Below, piece by piece: positions 1 to 8,560 of a DNA stretch of 64,000 bases. Position 1 is the first letter of the stretch; each line of letters opens with the position of its first letter. This DNA is from Gammaproteobacteria bacterium (GTDB lineage Bacteria; Pseudomonadota; Gammaproteobacteria; Pseudomonadales; Pseudohongiellaceae): assembly GCA_002711845.1 (NCBI GenBank), contig PASF01000009.1:124001-188000 (forward strand). Reading direction: 5' to 3'. The position numbers and the translations under genes were made by a program. Below the pieces are notes generated by a model that saw nothing but the letters and a program-made list of their open reading frames with translations, ran no database searches and was not told where the DNA came from.

Positions 1-1
1 G

Positions 2-1111
2 GTGCATGATCCGGACCTGAACGGCGGCAAACCCATGCGCAATATCGATATCAGCACGAACCTGAAAGGGTTTATGGCTGAGTTGATGTGGAAAGGGTAT
101 AGCAATGTTGAGCTGGACCAGCCATTTAGTGATGACGAGGCGGAGAAGATCGTTACCCTGATTCGGCAGTTTGGTGACCTGGACCCCAACGGCGAATATC
201 ACGGCAGCGGACGGGCAGGCTACGTCTCTGGCGGGTATATTGATGAGGGCGTTCATCACGAAATGATCAATATCCGTGACATTCTCAAGGCCAATGTTGG
301 CCTGCTGCGTTCAACTTTGCTGGAAAACGAGGGCGAAACGGCGCCGATGCTGATGCAGCCGGTGCACGGTATGGATAACATCATCAAAGGGTTTACCCGT
401 CAGCTTGAGGGCAAAATCGAATATCACGCAATGGTCATGGGCGTTTACGACCGCGGCGAAAAGGTCGAAATTGTCTATGATCAGCATGGTGAACGCCGCC
501 GGGTCGAGGCAGATTACGTGTTCAACTGTATTCCTTCGCATTTGATGGTGGGCATCGACAACAACCTGCCCGATGCCTATATCACCGCGATGCGCCAGAT
601 TGGTCGAGGCGAAGCGTATAAAGGCGCTTTCCAGATGAAAGAGCGGTTCTGGGAGAACGAGAACATTTATGGCGGCATCACCTGGACCAACCAGCCCATT
701 CGTCAGTTATGGTATCCGTTCCATGGTTTGCTCAAGCAGAAGGGCGTCATGCTGGCGGCGTACGATTACGGTGGCGGTTCCGGGTTCATGCGGCTGACGC
801 ATGAGGAACGTATCGAAGCCATGTTGGCACAGGGTGAAAAAGTGCATCCGCAGTATCGCGATATGGCAGAGCATGGCATCACCATCGCCTGGCACCGCAT
901 GAATCACATGTTGGGCTGCTCTGCGCGCTGGGGCCAGATGACACCGGAAAAAACACAGTTCTACCGTCTGCTGCAACAGCCCAGCGGGCGACACTATTTT
1001 ATCGGTGATCAGGTCAGCATCCATGCCGCCTGGATGGAAAGTGCCATTCAGTCAGCGCACTGGGCGATGGCGAACATGGATCAGCGCGTGCGAGCGGAAG
1101 CCGGCGTTTGA
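2..1111 (+). CDS. Flavin amine oxidase family protein, C-terminal part
   Basis: The frame is open from the window edge, so the N-terminal FAD-binding part lies outside. The last 369 residues resemble the C-terminal half of flavin-dependent amine oxidases. A substrate-domain region is followed by a closing FAD-contact motif, YFIGDQVS..AWMESAIQSA, near residues 334-355. The family oxidises primary or secondary amines, or related C-N bonds, using FAD; the substrate cannot be told from this fragment. A small secreted protein follows 100 bp later on the same strand. The first in-frame GTG at base 2 is probably internal and should not be taken as the start. Confidence 0.8.
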   Translation: MHDPDLNGGKPMRNIDISTNLKGFMAELMWKGYSNVELDQPFSDDEAEKIVTLIRQFGDLDPNGEYHGSGRAGYVSGGYIDEGVHHEMINIRDILKANVGLLRSTLLENEGETAPMLMQPVHGMDNIIKGFTRQLEGKIEYHAMVMGVYDRGEKVEIVYDQHGERRRVEADYVFNCIPSHLMVGIDNNLPDAYITAMRQIGRGEAYKGAFQMKERFWENENIYGGITWTNQPIRQLWYPFHGLLKQKGVMLAAYDYGGGSGFMRLTHEERIEAMLAQGEKVHPQYRDMAEHGITIAWHRMNHMLGCSARWGQMTPEKTQFYRLLQQPSGRHYFIGDQVSIHAAWMESAIQSAHWAMANMDQRVRAEAGV

Positions 1112-1211
1112 TCTATTGGCAGTTTGATCTGCATCAAAATAGGGTACTCCCGCTGAATTTAGTATGACGTGGTTTTGTTTAATCACCGATGACTGACAGG
1201 CGGGAGATACC

Positions 1212-1604
1212 ATGATAAAGAAATCAACTGTGCAAAAGACCTTGCTGATCACCAGCCTGCTGTTTGGCAGCCAGACAGCACTGGCGCAGATTGAAGGCGT
1301 ATACAAATCCGATAGTGGCGACGATTGCATCCTCACCATTTCCGAAATCAATATTCCTGCGCCCAAATTTGGCGATGCCTATTACCGCATTGAATCACGC
1401 GGCGTGGCAGCCTGCATGTGGGACGGTGTGGGTATCTCAATCTCGACCAACCTGACGGGTGGTTATGTGACCCTGCCGCCGGTGCATAACCGTGTCAGCA
1501 TTAATGCCAGGTGGCTATTTGGCCCCACCAGCCCCAAAATCGAAATCGAGCAGCGCAATGCTGCCGGTGAACATGTGCTGACCGGAACATTTACCAGGCA
1601 GTAA
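1212..1604 (+). CDS. Small secreted protein of unknown function
   Basis: This 130-residue protein has a clear Sec signal peptide: a basic start, the hydrophobic stretch LLITSLLFG, and a likely cut after ALA at about residue 26. The mature part is short, has two cysteines that could form a disulfide, and alternates in a way typical of small beta proteins. A GGGAG ribosome site sits just before the ATG. I do not recognise a family. It lies between an amine oxidase and an acyl-CoA synthetase with no obvious functional link. Signal peptide and ribosome site make it very likely real. Confidence 0.65.
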   Translation: MIKKSTVQKTLLITSLLFGSQTALAQIEGVYKSDSGDDCILTISEINIPAPKFGDAYYRIESRGVAACMWDGVGISISTNLTGGYVTLPPVHNRVSINARWLFGPTSPKIEIEQRNAAGEHVLTGTFTRQ

Positions 1605-1633
1605 GCAGGCGCCGATCATTGGTCCTGCACATG

Positions 1634-1668
1634 AGCGCGGGGGCTGCGGACAAGCAGTCCTGCGCGCT
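1634..1668 (+). other. Stable stem-loop downstream of the small secreted gene
   Basis: AGCGCG at 1634-1639 pairs with CGCGCT at 1663-1668. Inside this, a GCTGC-type stem pairs with GCAGTCC around a GGACAA loop. No T-run follows, so it is not a standard intrinsic terminator. It may mark the 3' end of the upstream transcript or act as an RNA stabiliser. A perfect 12-bp palindrome, TGAATGCATTCA, lies further on at 1695-1706, about 77 bp before the acyl-CoA synthetase start. It could be a regulator site, but nothing supports this beyond symmetry. Confidence 0.3.
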
Positions 1669-1782
1669 TGCTCTGAATTGCCCTCCCGACAAGTTGAATG
1701 CATTCACTATCTGTTGAACTGCGACACAAGCTGGTTTAGTCTTCCTGTTTCGCCGAACAACCGTGTCAGGAGCAAAAAATAA

Positions 1783-3423
1783 ATGACAATGCAACAGACT
1801 CCCCTCTTAATGCACCGGCTGATGGATCGGGGTGCCATGCTGCAACCCGACGTTGAAGTCCTGACGGCCACCGCCGATGGTGCCCGCAGCCAGACCATGC
1901 TGGAAACCCGCAACCGTGCCCACCAGCTGGCCCACGCATTGAACGATGCCGGTATTGAGATCGGCGACCGTGTCGGAACCTTCATGTGGAACGGGGCCCG
2001 GCATCTGGAGGCCTACCATGCGGTCGCCTGCATGGGCGCCGTGATTCACACACTCAATATTCGCCTGTCGCCCGTTGATCTTGAATACATCATCAACCAC
2101 GCACAGGACAAGATCATCATTGTTGATGCCGACATCCTGCCAGCACTTGAAAAGCTGGCTGGCAAAATGCCCAGTGTGGAAAAAATCGTGGTCGCGGCAG
2201 AACCCGGCTTTGAGAACTGGGAAACCAGCCTGCCCAATGCCATTGACTACGAAGAATTCATCAAGGGCAAGCCCACCAGGTACCAGTGGCCGGAGATCGA
2301 CGAGAACTCTGCCATGGGTCTGTGCTACACCAGTGGCACGACCGGCAAGCCCAAAGGCGTCATGTATACCCACCGCGCCAACTATCTGCACACGGTTGCC
2401 ATTGCCATGACCGACGTCATGGGTCTGTCGGCGACCGATACCCTGCTGGGTATTGTACCCATGTTTCACGCCAACGCCTGGGGGCTGCCCTGGGTTGCCT
2501 GCATGCTGGGTATGAAACAGGTGTATCCGCACCGCTTTATGGTGCCGGATCACCTGGCGCGCATGCTTATGGATTACGATGTGACCATTTCGGCGGGCGT
2601 CCCGACGATCTGGCAAGGTGTTAAAGGCCTGATCGAGGCCAATCCGGACAAATACAAGTTCAGTGCCCTGACACGACTGACCTGTGGCGGTTCCGCGCCA
2701 CCCCCGTCACTGATCGAATGGTTCTGGGATGCGTTGGGCGTGGAAATGGTGCAGGGCTGGGGCATGACCGAAACCAGTCCGCTGGCCACCATCAGTCGCC
2801 GTACCGGCAAGCGCAAGCACCTGGATATGGGCGATGCTGAGCGCGCGGCCAACCAAGCGAAAGCCGGCCTGCCCATTCCAGGACTGGAAATTGAAATTTT
2901 TGACGATCAGTGGAATGTGCTGCCGCACGACGGCAAAGCGTTTGGTGAACTGTTGATCCGTGGTCCCTGGATCTGCTCCGAGTATTTCAATAATCCGCAG
3001 CCGGACAAGTTTCACGATGGCTGGCTGATCACGGGCGACGTCGCCAAGATCGACCCGGAAGGTTACATCATCATTACCGACCGCTCCAAAGACCTGATCA
3101 AATCAGGTGGGGAGTGGATATCCTCCGTGGACCTGGAAAACCACATCGCCGGTATGGCCGCCGTGGCCCAGGCCTGCGTGGTGGCGCACCCGCACCCACG
3201 CTGGGACGAGCGGCCGGTGGCGTTGATTATCAAAAAGGCGGATGTCGAGTTGACCCCAGAGCAGGTGATCGCGCATTGCGAGAGCAAGTTTGCCAAGTGG
3301 CAGCTGCCCGATGATGTTCTGTTTGTGGATTCGATTCCGCTGACAGCAACCGGCAAAATGGACAAGAAAGTAGTCCGTGCCCAGCTCGAAGCCGACGGCT
3401 ACCAACTGCCCGACCAACGCTGA
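1783..3423 (+). CDS. Acyl-CoA synthetase, AlkK-type (AMP-binding family)
   Basis: This enzyme activates a fatty acid with ATP to an acyl-adenylate and transfers it to CoA. It has 546 residues. The AMP-binding P-loop YTSGTTGKPKG is at 182-192, a GWGMTETSP adenylate motif sits in the middle, and GDVAKIDPEGY plus DRSKDLIKSGGEWIS form the hinge region. The catalytic lysine of the mobile C-terminal domain is K525 in PLTATGKMDKK. Length and local motifs (INHAQDK, IKSGGEWIS) resemble the AlkK medium-chain group more than classical FadD; chain-length preference is inference. An AGGAG site precedes the ATG by about 11 bases. No signal peptide, so probably cytosolic. Confidence 0.92.
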   Translation: MTMQQTPLLMHRLMDRGAMLQPDVEVLTATADGARSQTMLETRNRAHQLAHALNDAGIEIGDRVGTFMWNGARHLEAYHAVACMGAVIHTLNIRLSPVDLEYIINHAQDKIIIVDADILPALEKLAGKMPSVEKIVVAAEPGFENWETSLPNAIDYEEFIKGKPTRYQWPEIDENSAMGLCYTSGTTGKPKGVMYTHRANYLHTVAIAMTDVMGLSATDTLLGIVPMFHANAWGLPWVACMLGMKQVYPHRFMVPDHLARMLMDYDVTISAGVPTIWQGVKGLIEANPDKYKFSALTRLTCGGSAPPPSLIEWFWDALGVEMVQGWGMTETSPLATISRRTGKRKHLDMGDAERAANQAKAGLPIPGLEIEIFDDQWNVLPHDGKAFGELLIRGPWICSEYFNNPQPDKFHDGWLITGDVAKIDPEGYIIITDRSKDLIKSGGEWISSVDLENHIAGMAAVAQACVVAHPHPRWDERPVALIIKKADVELTPEQVIAHCESKFAKWQLPDDVLFVDSIPLTATGKMDKKVVRAQLEADGYQLPDQR

Positions 3424-3544
3424 TCCGGACGGAAGTGTTTAGTCAGGGCAGATGGTGATACGGGAGTCCGTCGAGGAACAATCAGGGCGCCAACGGCGAC
3501 CGTTCCGAGACTGACCGCCAGGGATGGCGGAAATGCAGATTTTG

Positions 3545-6500
3545 TCAGGAACTAAAATCCGCCGACCCCGTGTCTCCAGCTGACCTGACGGAATTGTTCG
3601 CAGTACCCATCGGCTTTAGCGTTAGCCGGCACACTGCCGGCACCACCAGCAGCGTCTGCACCGTCGACGCCAACAACCCCGATATGATCGCCCACGCCAT
3701 CGGCGGCCATAACGTCGACGCCGAAAATGCCAGTGGTAGCAAGCCCGCCACAGTGGTTGCGGTGGTCAACAGAATTGGGCGAGTGCGCCGGCTTACCGCA
3801 TCACTGACTGCCTCATTAATGGAAACCCCGTCCCGCAACCGCTGATCAACCCGATCCAGCAATACGATGGCGTTGTTGACCACGATGCCGACCAGCGCGA
3901 TGATCCCCAGCAAAGGCTGAAAGCCGAACGGTGAGCCACTGAGAACCAGACCGGGAACGATCCCGGCGGCCGCCAACGGCACGGTCAGTAATATGATGCC
4001 GACGCGGGCAAAGGAGTTGAACTGCAGGATCAGAAAGAACAGCAGCAACAACAGTCCAATGGGCGCGGTATTGAGAATAGCCTGGTTGGCTTCGCCAGAC
4101 CCTTCCAGGTCACCACCCAGCTCCATGCGTGTGCCCGGGGGAAGTGGTTCAGTTTCAAGCCGGGCATTCAGCACCTCCAGAATCTGACTGAAGTTGTAAC
4201 CCGGCGCCAGGCCTGCGGTGATGGAATACACACGCACGCCATTTCTGTTCTGTATACCGGCCTCCTGCCAGTCCGCTGACACGCTGGCCACCAGGCTAAG
4301 CGGGATTGCCTCACCGTTATCGTTGTAGACATAGCTGGACAACAGTTGAGATATATCCAGCGCAGGTCCTTCCGGCGAGCGCAAGACAATCGGGATAGGG
4401 TCCAGTTCCTGCCGGTATTGCTCGGTATTGAATCCAAAGCTGCGGGCAAACAGGGTTTGTGCGACGTCAGCGCGACTGACACCGTGGCGCTGGGCACTGG
4501 CATCATCAACGATTGTCCGCAGTACGGGGGTCCCCAGGTCTATGTCGTGCCTGACGTCAACCGCGCCAGGTATCGTTTTTAACAGGCGGAATATGTGTTC
4601 GGCAGCCGCCAGTCGGGTATTGTTGTCTGCGTGATAGAGACGGACTTCAACCGGTGCGACCCGGGGCGGGCCCTGGGCCAGTGTACCGGCAACGATGTCG
4701 ATTTCCGGCAAGGTGGTTGCGGCATGCTCGCGTGCCCAACGGATAAAGGCGTCTGTGTCATCCAGGGCCTCCATGTTAACGACCAGTCGTGCGCGGTTGG
4801 GCGCCCGGGTGGCGTTAGGCAGGTTGTAGTAAAAACCCGGGCCGGTAAAACCGACAAAGCGATGCACCGACACGACATGATCCTGCGCCCGGGTCAGACG
4901 CTCAAAGTCTGCCGATACCTGGTCGGTGTAGGCCTGGTCGGTGCCCTCTGGCAGAAAGATCTCGATGACCACCTGCGGGCGATCGGCATTCGGGAAAAAC
5001 TGGACGTTTAGAAGGCTGCTGAGCAGCATGCTGGCAGTCACCAGGAGCAGGCCGGTGGCAATGATCAGGCGGGGCCAGGTCGCACTGAGGGACGCCAGCC
5101 ATGCACCCAGCCTGTCAAACCAGATACTGCGTCGGGCCTGTTGGGCGGGCAGAAACCAGGCAGCCAGCAACGGCGCCACGCTGATCGCCAGTAAATAGCT
5201 GATGCTGAGCGTCAGCATGATCATGACCGGAATGCCACGCGTGAAATCGGCGGTACCGCCACTGGAAAGCAACAACGGCGTGAAGGCGGCAAGCGTGGTG
5301 CCGGTTGAGGCACCCAGCGGCCCTGCCAGTTCCCTGACGCCCAGCAACATGGCGCGCTGGCGATTGTTGCCCTCGCTCAGGTGATTCTGGATGCTTTCGA
5401 TCATCACGATAGCATTGTCGATCAGGATACCCAGTGATATCACCAGGCCGATCACAGCGATCTGATGCAGCACCCCACCACCCAGATCATAGATGCCAAG
5501 ACTGATCAGCGTCACCAACGGCAGCATGGCCGCTACCAGAATGCCCATGCGCCATCCCATGCCCAGAAACACCACCAGAGTGATGATCAGCATGCTCAGT
5601 AGCAGGCTGCCCTGCAGGTCACTCAACCGGGATTCAACCTGGTCGGGCTGGAAAAACAGCTCTTTGATTTCCAGCGGTGTGAACGCGGGAGCAAGGTCAC
5701 TGACGCGCTGCCGCAGCGTTTCACCAAAGCCGATGGCATCGACCTGATTGTCCTGGATATAGATGTTCACGGTCACGACCCGTTCGCCGTTCATCCAGGT
5801 GGCCGGTTGCTCGGGTTGCAGCGACGTGCGGTTAACATCGGCGATACTTGCCAGTGGCACATAACCGCCTTCCGGCAGAGCAATCTGCGTACGTCGAATT
5901 GACGCCAGATCTTCGAATTCATTGTTGCTCAACAGACTGATGCGCTTATTGTCCACGACGATGAAGCCGCCCGGAGATACCTGGTTGCGCTGGCCGATCA
6001 GATTCGCCAGGTAGCCGGGGCTGATGCCCAGTCGGTTGAGCTCTGCGTCCTTGACGGCGATGGTGATCTGCTCATCAGCATCCCCTTCAATTTCGATGCG
6101 TGACAGGCCTGGCAGATCGGCCAGCTGGCGTTTTAGACGCTCAGCGGCCAGCGATAACGACACCACCGAGGGATCGCCAGAGATGGCCAGCACGACGGCC
6201 GGATTGGCGGTCATGCGGTCATCCAGTTCCATTTGCCTGACCCCCTCGGGAAATTCCAGTCGGGCTCGGTCCATGGCCTGGCGCACGCGTTCCCAGGCCG
6301 GTTCCGTGTCATAAAGGCTGTCCTGCAGACCAATGCTGACCAGTGCAACACCGCTGCGAGCAACGGCAGAATACTCCAGCACTTCTTCGACCTGCGAGAT
6401 TTCATCCTGCAGGGGCTCCAGAATCAGGCGCTCCAGTGCCTCGGCAGTAGCGCCTGGATAAAGTACGGTAATGAGACCATTACGCGCAGGGAATACCGGG

Positions 6501-6604
6501 TCTTCCTGGCGGGCCATATTGCCAAAGGATGCCAGACCGGCCAGCGTCAGCATGATGACGATCATGAGGATCAGGCGGGGTCGGAGCAGGGCGTTGATGA
6601 TCAT
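3545..6604 (-). CDS. RND efflux transporter, inner-membrane pump subunit
   Basis: This 1019-residue protein has the AcrB-like layout: a first membrane helix at about 10-28, a large periplasmic loop, a helix block at 335-480, a second periplasmic loop and a C-terminal helix block. It would drive proton-coupled export of drugs, lipids or metabolites. The TM4 motif reads LGILIDNAIV, with D396 followed by N397, so the second of the two acidic residues of AcrB is Asn here. The start ATG overlaps the stop of the adaptor gene (ATGA), showing translational coupling. No outer-membrane channel gene is in the window, so it presumably uses a shared TolC-type protein. It is likely repressed by the divergent TetR protein. 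Confidence 0.93.
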   Translation of the reverse strand: MIINALLRPRLILMIVIMLTLAGLASFGNMARQEDPVFPARNGLITVLYPGATAEALERLILEPLQDEISQVEEVLEYSAVARSGVALVSIGLQDSLYDTEPAWERVRQAMDRARLEFPEGVRQMELDDRMTANPAVVLAISGDPSVVSLSLAAERLKRQLADLPGLSRIEIEGDADEQITIAVKDAELNRLGISPGYLANLIGQRNQVSPGGFIVVDNKRISLLSNNEFEDLASIRRTQIALPEGGYVPLASIADVNRTSLQPEQPATWMNGERVVTVNIYIQDNQVDAIGFGETLRQRVSDLAPAFTPLEIKELFFQPDQVESRLSDLQGSLLLSMLIITLVVFLGMGWRMGILVAAMLPLVTLISLGIYDLGGGVLHQIAVIGLVISLGILIDNAIVMIESIQNHLSEGNNRQRAMLLGVRELAGPLGASTGTTLAAFTPLLLSSGGTADFTRGIPVMIMLTLSISYLLAISVAPLLAAWFLPAQQARRSIWFDRLGAWLASLSATWPRLIIATGLLLVTASMLLSSLLNVQFFPNADRPQVVIEIFLPEGTDQAYTDQVSADFERLTRAQDHVVSVHRFVGFTGPGFYYNLPNATRAPNRARLVVNMEALDDTDAFIRWAREHAATTLPEIDIVAGTLAQGPPRVAPVEVRLYHADNNTRLAAAEHIFRLLKTIPGAVDVRHDIDLGTPVLRTIVDDASAQRHGVSRADVAQTLFARSFGFNTEQYRQELDPIPIVLRSPEGPALDISQLLSSYVYNDNGEAIPLSLVASVSADWQEAGIQNRNGVRVYSITAGLAPGYNFSQILEVLNARLETEPLPPGTRMELGGDLEGSGEANQAILNTAPIGLLLLLFFLILQFNSFARVGIILLTVPLAAAGIVPGLVLSGSPFGFQPLLGIIALVGIVVNNAIVLLDRVDQRLRDGVSINEAVSDAVSRRTRPILLTTATTVAGLLPLAFSASTLWPPMAWAIISGLLASTVQTLLVVPAVCRLTLKPMGTANNSVRSAGDTGSADFSS

Positions 6605-7728
6605 GGCAGCACCTGGACACGGTCGCCGTCAGCGAGACGGGTCAGGCCAGCATAGATCACTGCGTCCTGCAGATTCAGTGTGTTGTCTTGCAGAACCGCC
6701 TGGTCTCCAAGCAGTTCACTGATGAGTACCGGGACCCGCCTGACCGACCCGGCTTCGCCACTGGCGTCGGCGGTGAACCTGAAGACTGTCAGGCCGTCGG
6801 CCGAACGCATGACGGCGCCAATGGGGATGACCAGGGCCGGTTCGGTGCGGCGGGGAATGCCGACTTCATATGCCTCGCCAGACAGAATGTCATCACCGTC
6901 CAGGGCCACGACCAGAGGAAACAGGGTGTTGGTACCGGAGCTGGATGAACCGATCTCCAGTACCTGACCGCTGCTGCGTGCGCCGCTCAGGCTTGACCAC
7001 ACCGGCAGCGTCTGTCCTGCCTGCACGTCGCGCAGCAGGTGCGCCGGGGCCCGTATTTCGATTTCCATGCCTTCGCGCGCGGCCAGTCGAACAACAGCCT
7101 GACCGGCCTGGACAAATTCTCCCGGCTCCAGGAACACGGCTTCGATGACGCCGGCGAACGGCGCTTTCAGGGTGTTTTCGGCCAGCAGTCCCTGGGTTTG
7201 CTGCAGGGTGGCCTCTGCGTTGTTGACGGCAGCCAGCAGACCTTCCACCCGGGCACGTTGCTGTTCCAGATCGGACAGCGGGGACACGCCACGTTCATAC
7301 AGTTGCTCGGTCCGGTCCAGGTCGCGTCGGGCCTGCGCGATGTCCGCACGCAATTGCTCCAGTCTCGACTGCGCAGCATCGCGAGCGGGTGCCAGTTGCG
7401 GGTTATAGAGTTGCGCCAGGGGCTGGCCCGCGACCACCTGTTGACCTATGTCGGCATCACGGTTGCGCAGTACACCGCCGACCTGAAAGGTCAGCGTCGC
7501 GCGCTGCCGGGCGCGACTGATGCCGGCAAAGCGCAAAGTGTCATCACTGTGGATCTGCTGCACTGCGGCAACGCGGACCGGGATGGGTTGCGCATTGGCG
7601 CTGCCCGGCGCTGCGTCGGTACCGTCGTCAGGTTGTCCGCACGCTGTCAGACCGATACCGACAAAAAGGCCCGCAAGCAGGGTCGTCAGGGGACGGGGAG
7701 GGCGTAGCGAGGGAAAACAGGCGCGCAT
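6601..7728 (-). CDS. RND efflux periplasmic adaptor (membrane fusion protein), predicted lipoprotein
   Basis: This 375-residue adaptor links the RND pump to an outer-membrane channel. The N terminus has a hydrophobic stretch ending in a lipobox, GLTAC, with C30 as the predicted lipidated cysteine. The lipoyl/barrel-sandwich halves flank a coiled-coil hairpin rich in Gln, Arg and Ala at roughly 110-180. A beta-barrel and a membrane-proximal domain follow. It is first in a two-gene operon and overlaps the pump gene by four bases. The promoter lies in the operator-rich gap shared with the TetR gene. Confidence 0.92.
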   Translation of the reverse strand: MRACFPSLRPPRPLTTLLAGLFVGIGLTACGQPDDGTDAAPGSANAQPIPVRVAAVQQIHSDDTLRFAGISRARQRATLTFQVGGVLRNRDADIGQQVVAGQPLAQLYNPQLAPARDAAQSRLEQLRADIAQARRDLDRTEQLYERGVSPLSDLEQQRARVEGLLAAVNNAEATLQQTQGLLAENTLKAPFAGVIEAVFLEPGEFVQAGQAVVRLAAREGMEIEIRAPAHLLRDVQAGQTLPVWSSLSGARSSGQVLEIGSSSSGTNTLFPLVVALDGDDILSGEAYEVGIPRRTEPALVIPIGAVMRSADGLTVFRFTADASGEAGSVRRVPVLISELLGDQAVLQDNTLNLQDAVIYAGLTRLADGDRVQVLP

Positions 7729-7750
7729 CAGTGAGCTCCGTCAAAAGGAT

Positions 7751-7802
7751 TTATTGACATAATGTCAGCAAATGACACTATGTCAATAAAATTCGCTGAC
7801 AT
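7751..7802. promoter_or_regulatory. Tandem TetR-type operators with overlapping divergent promoters
   Basis: Two 13-bp inverted repeats, TGACATAATGTCA (7755-7767) and TGACACTATGTCA (7773-7785), lie 18 bp centre to centre. With their flanks they form one larger 39-bp inverted repeat (7751-7789) around GCAAA. A further TGACAT half-site is at 7797-7802. TTGACA occurs on each strand within the repeat (7754-7759 on plus, 7781-7786 on minus), placing -35 boxes inside the operators. On minus, CATTAT lies about 16 bp downstream; on plus, CACTAT does. Binding by the adjacent TetR protein would block both the pump operon and the regulator gene. Regulator identity is inferred from position. Confidence 0.7.
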
Positions 7803-7876
7803 TAAACAGAGACTGGTATTGCGGACAACTATGCTGGAGAATTCGTGACAGAATCGATACAGAGGTTTCCAAGGGA

Positions 7877-8509
7877 ATGACAGTGCGCAGACGACGAGCA
7901 AAAGAGAAGCAGGAACGGCATGACGAAATACTGGATGCTGCCGAGCTGACGTTTTTTGACAAGGGTTACGAGCAGACCTCAATGGATGATATTGCGCGCG
8001 CGGCGCAACTGAGCCGGGCGCTGCTCTATGTCTATTTCAGGGACAAGGCAGCCATCATGCGCGGCGTGATGCTGCGCGCTGCCCAGTCCTTGCAGCATCG
8101 CTTTGAAGCAGCACTGGCTGCGGGTGACAGTGGCGTGGCGCAAATCGAAGGTATCGGCCACGCCTATCACGCCTTTTCGGTAGATCAGGCAGACTATTTT
8201 GACGTGTTGACCAGCATGGCGACATTTCCCGGCCCTGAGGAAAGCGATGCACAACTGCTGGCACTCGATCATTGCCGGGAATCTGTCAATGAGCTGATGG
8301 TGAAGGCGTTACGTAATGGTATTGACGATGGCAGTTTGAGTGAAACTTATATCAAGAACCCGTTGCAGACGGCCTTTTATCTGCAGGGCGCCCTGCACGG
8401 TGTGATCATGCAGACCCGGGGGGGCAAATCATCACAGACCGACTATCCGGAAGCCGGCGAACTCATCCGGTACACCATTGCCATGCTGACCAATTCCATC
8501 CAGCCCTGA
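7877..8509 (+). CDS. TetR/AcrR family transcriptional regulator
   Basis: A 210-residue one-component regulator. The N-terminal helix-turn-helix spans about residues 15-60, with the family pattern ILDAAELTFFDKGYEQTSMDDIARAA then LLYVYF split over the recognition helix. The remainder is a helical ligand-binding and dimerisation domain with no recognisable ligand signature. It is divergent from the RND operon, and the gap holds palindromic sites, so it is most likely a local repressor of the pump and of itself. The acyl-CoA dehydrogenase 51 bp downstream could be co-transcribed, raising the possibility that the ligand is a fatty acid or acyl-CoA. Confidence 0.9.
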   Translation: MTVRRRRAKEKQERHDEILDAAELTFFDKGYEQTSMDDIARAAQLSRALLYVYFRDKAAIMRGVMLRAAQSLQHRFEAALAAGDSGVAQIEGIGHAYHAFSVDQADYFDVLTSMATFPGPEESDAQLLALDHCRESVNELMVKALRNGIDDGSLSETYIKNPLQTAFYLQGALHGVIMQTRGGKSSQTDYPEAGELIRYTIAMLTNSIQP

Positions 8510-8560
8510 ACCGGACGCTGGCTGGGAACTATCCATTCTGATTATTGACAGGACCGTGTT

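Noticed and set aside
1807-2616. 269-codon antisense frame inside the acyl-CoA synthetase gene
   Set aside because: His- and Gly-rich pseudo-protein typical of reverse reading of a real gene.
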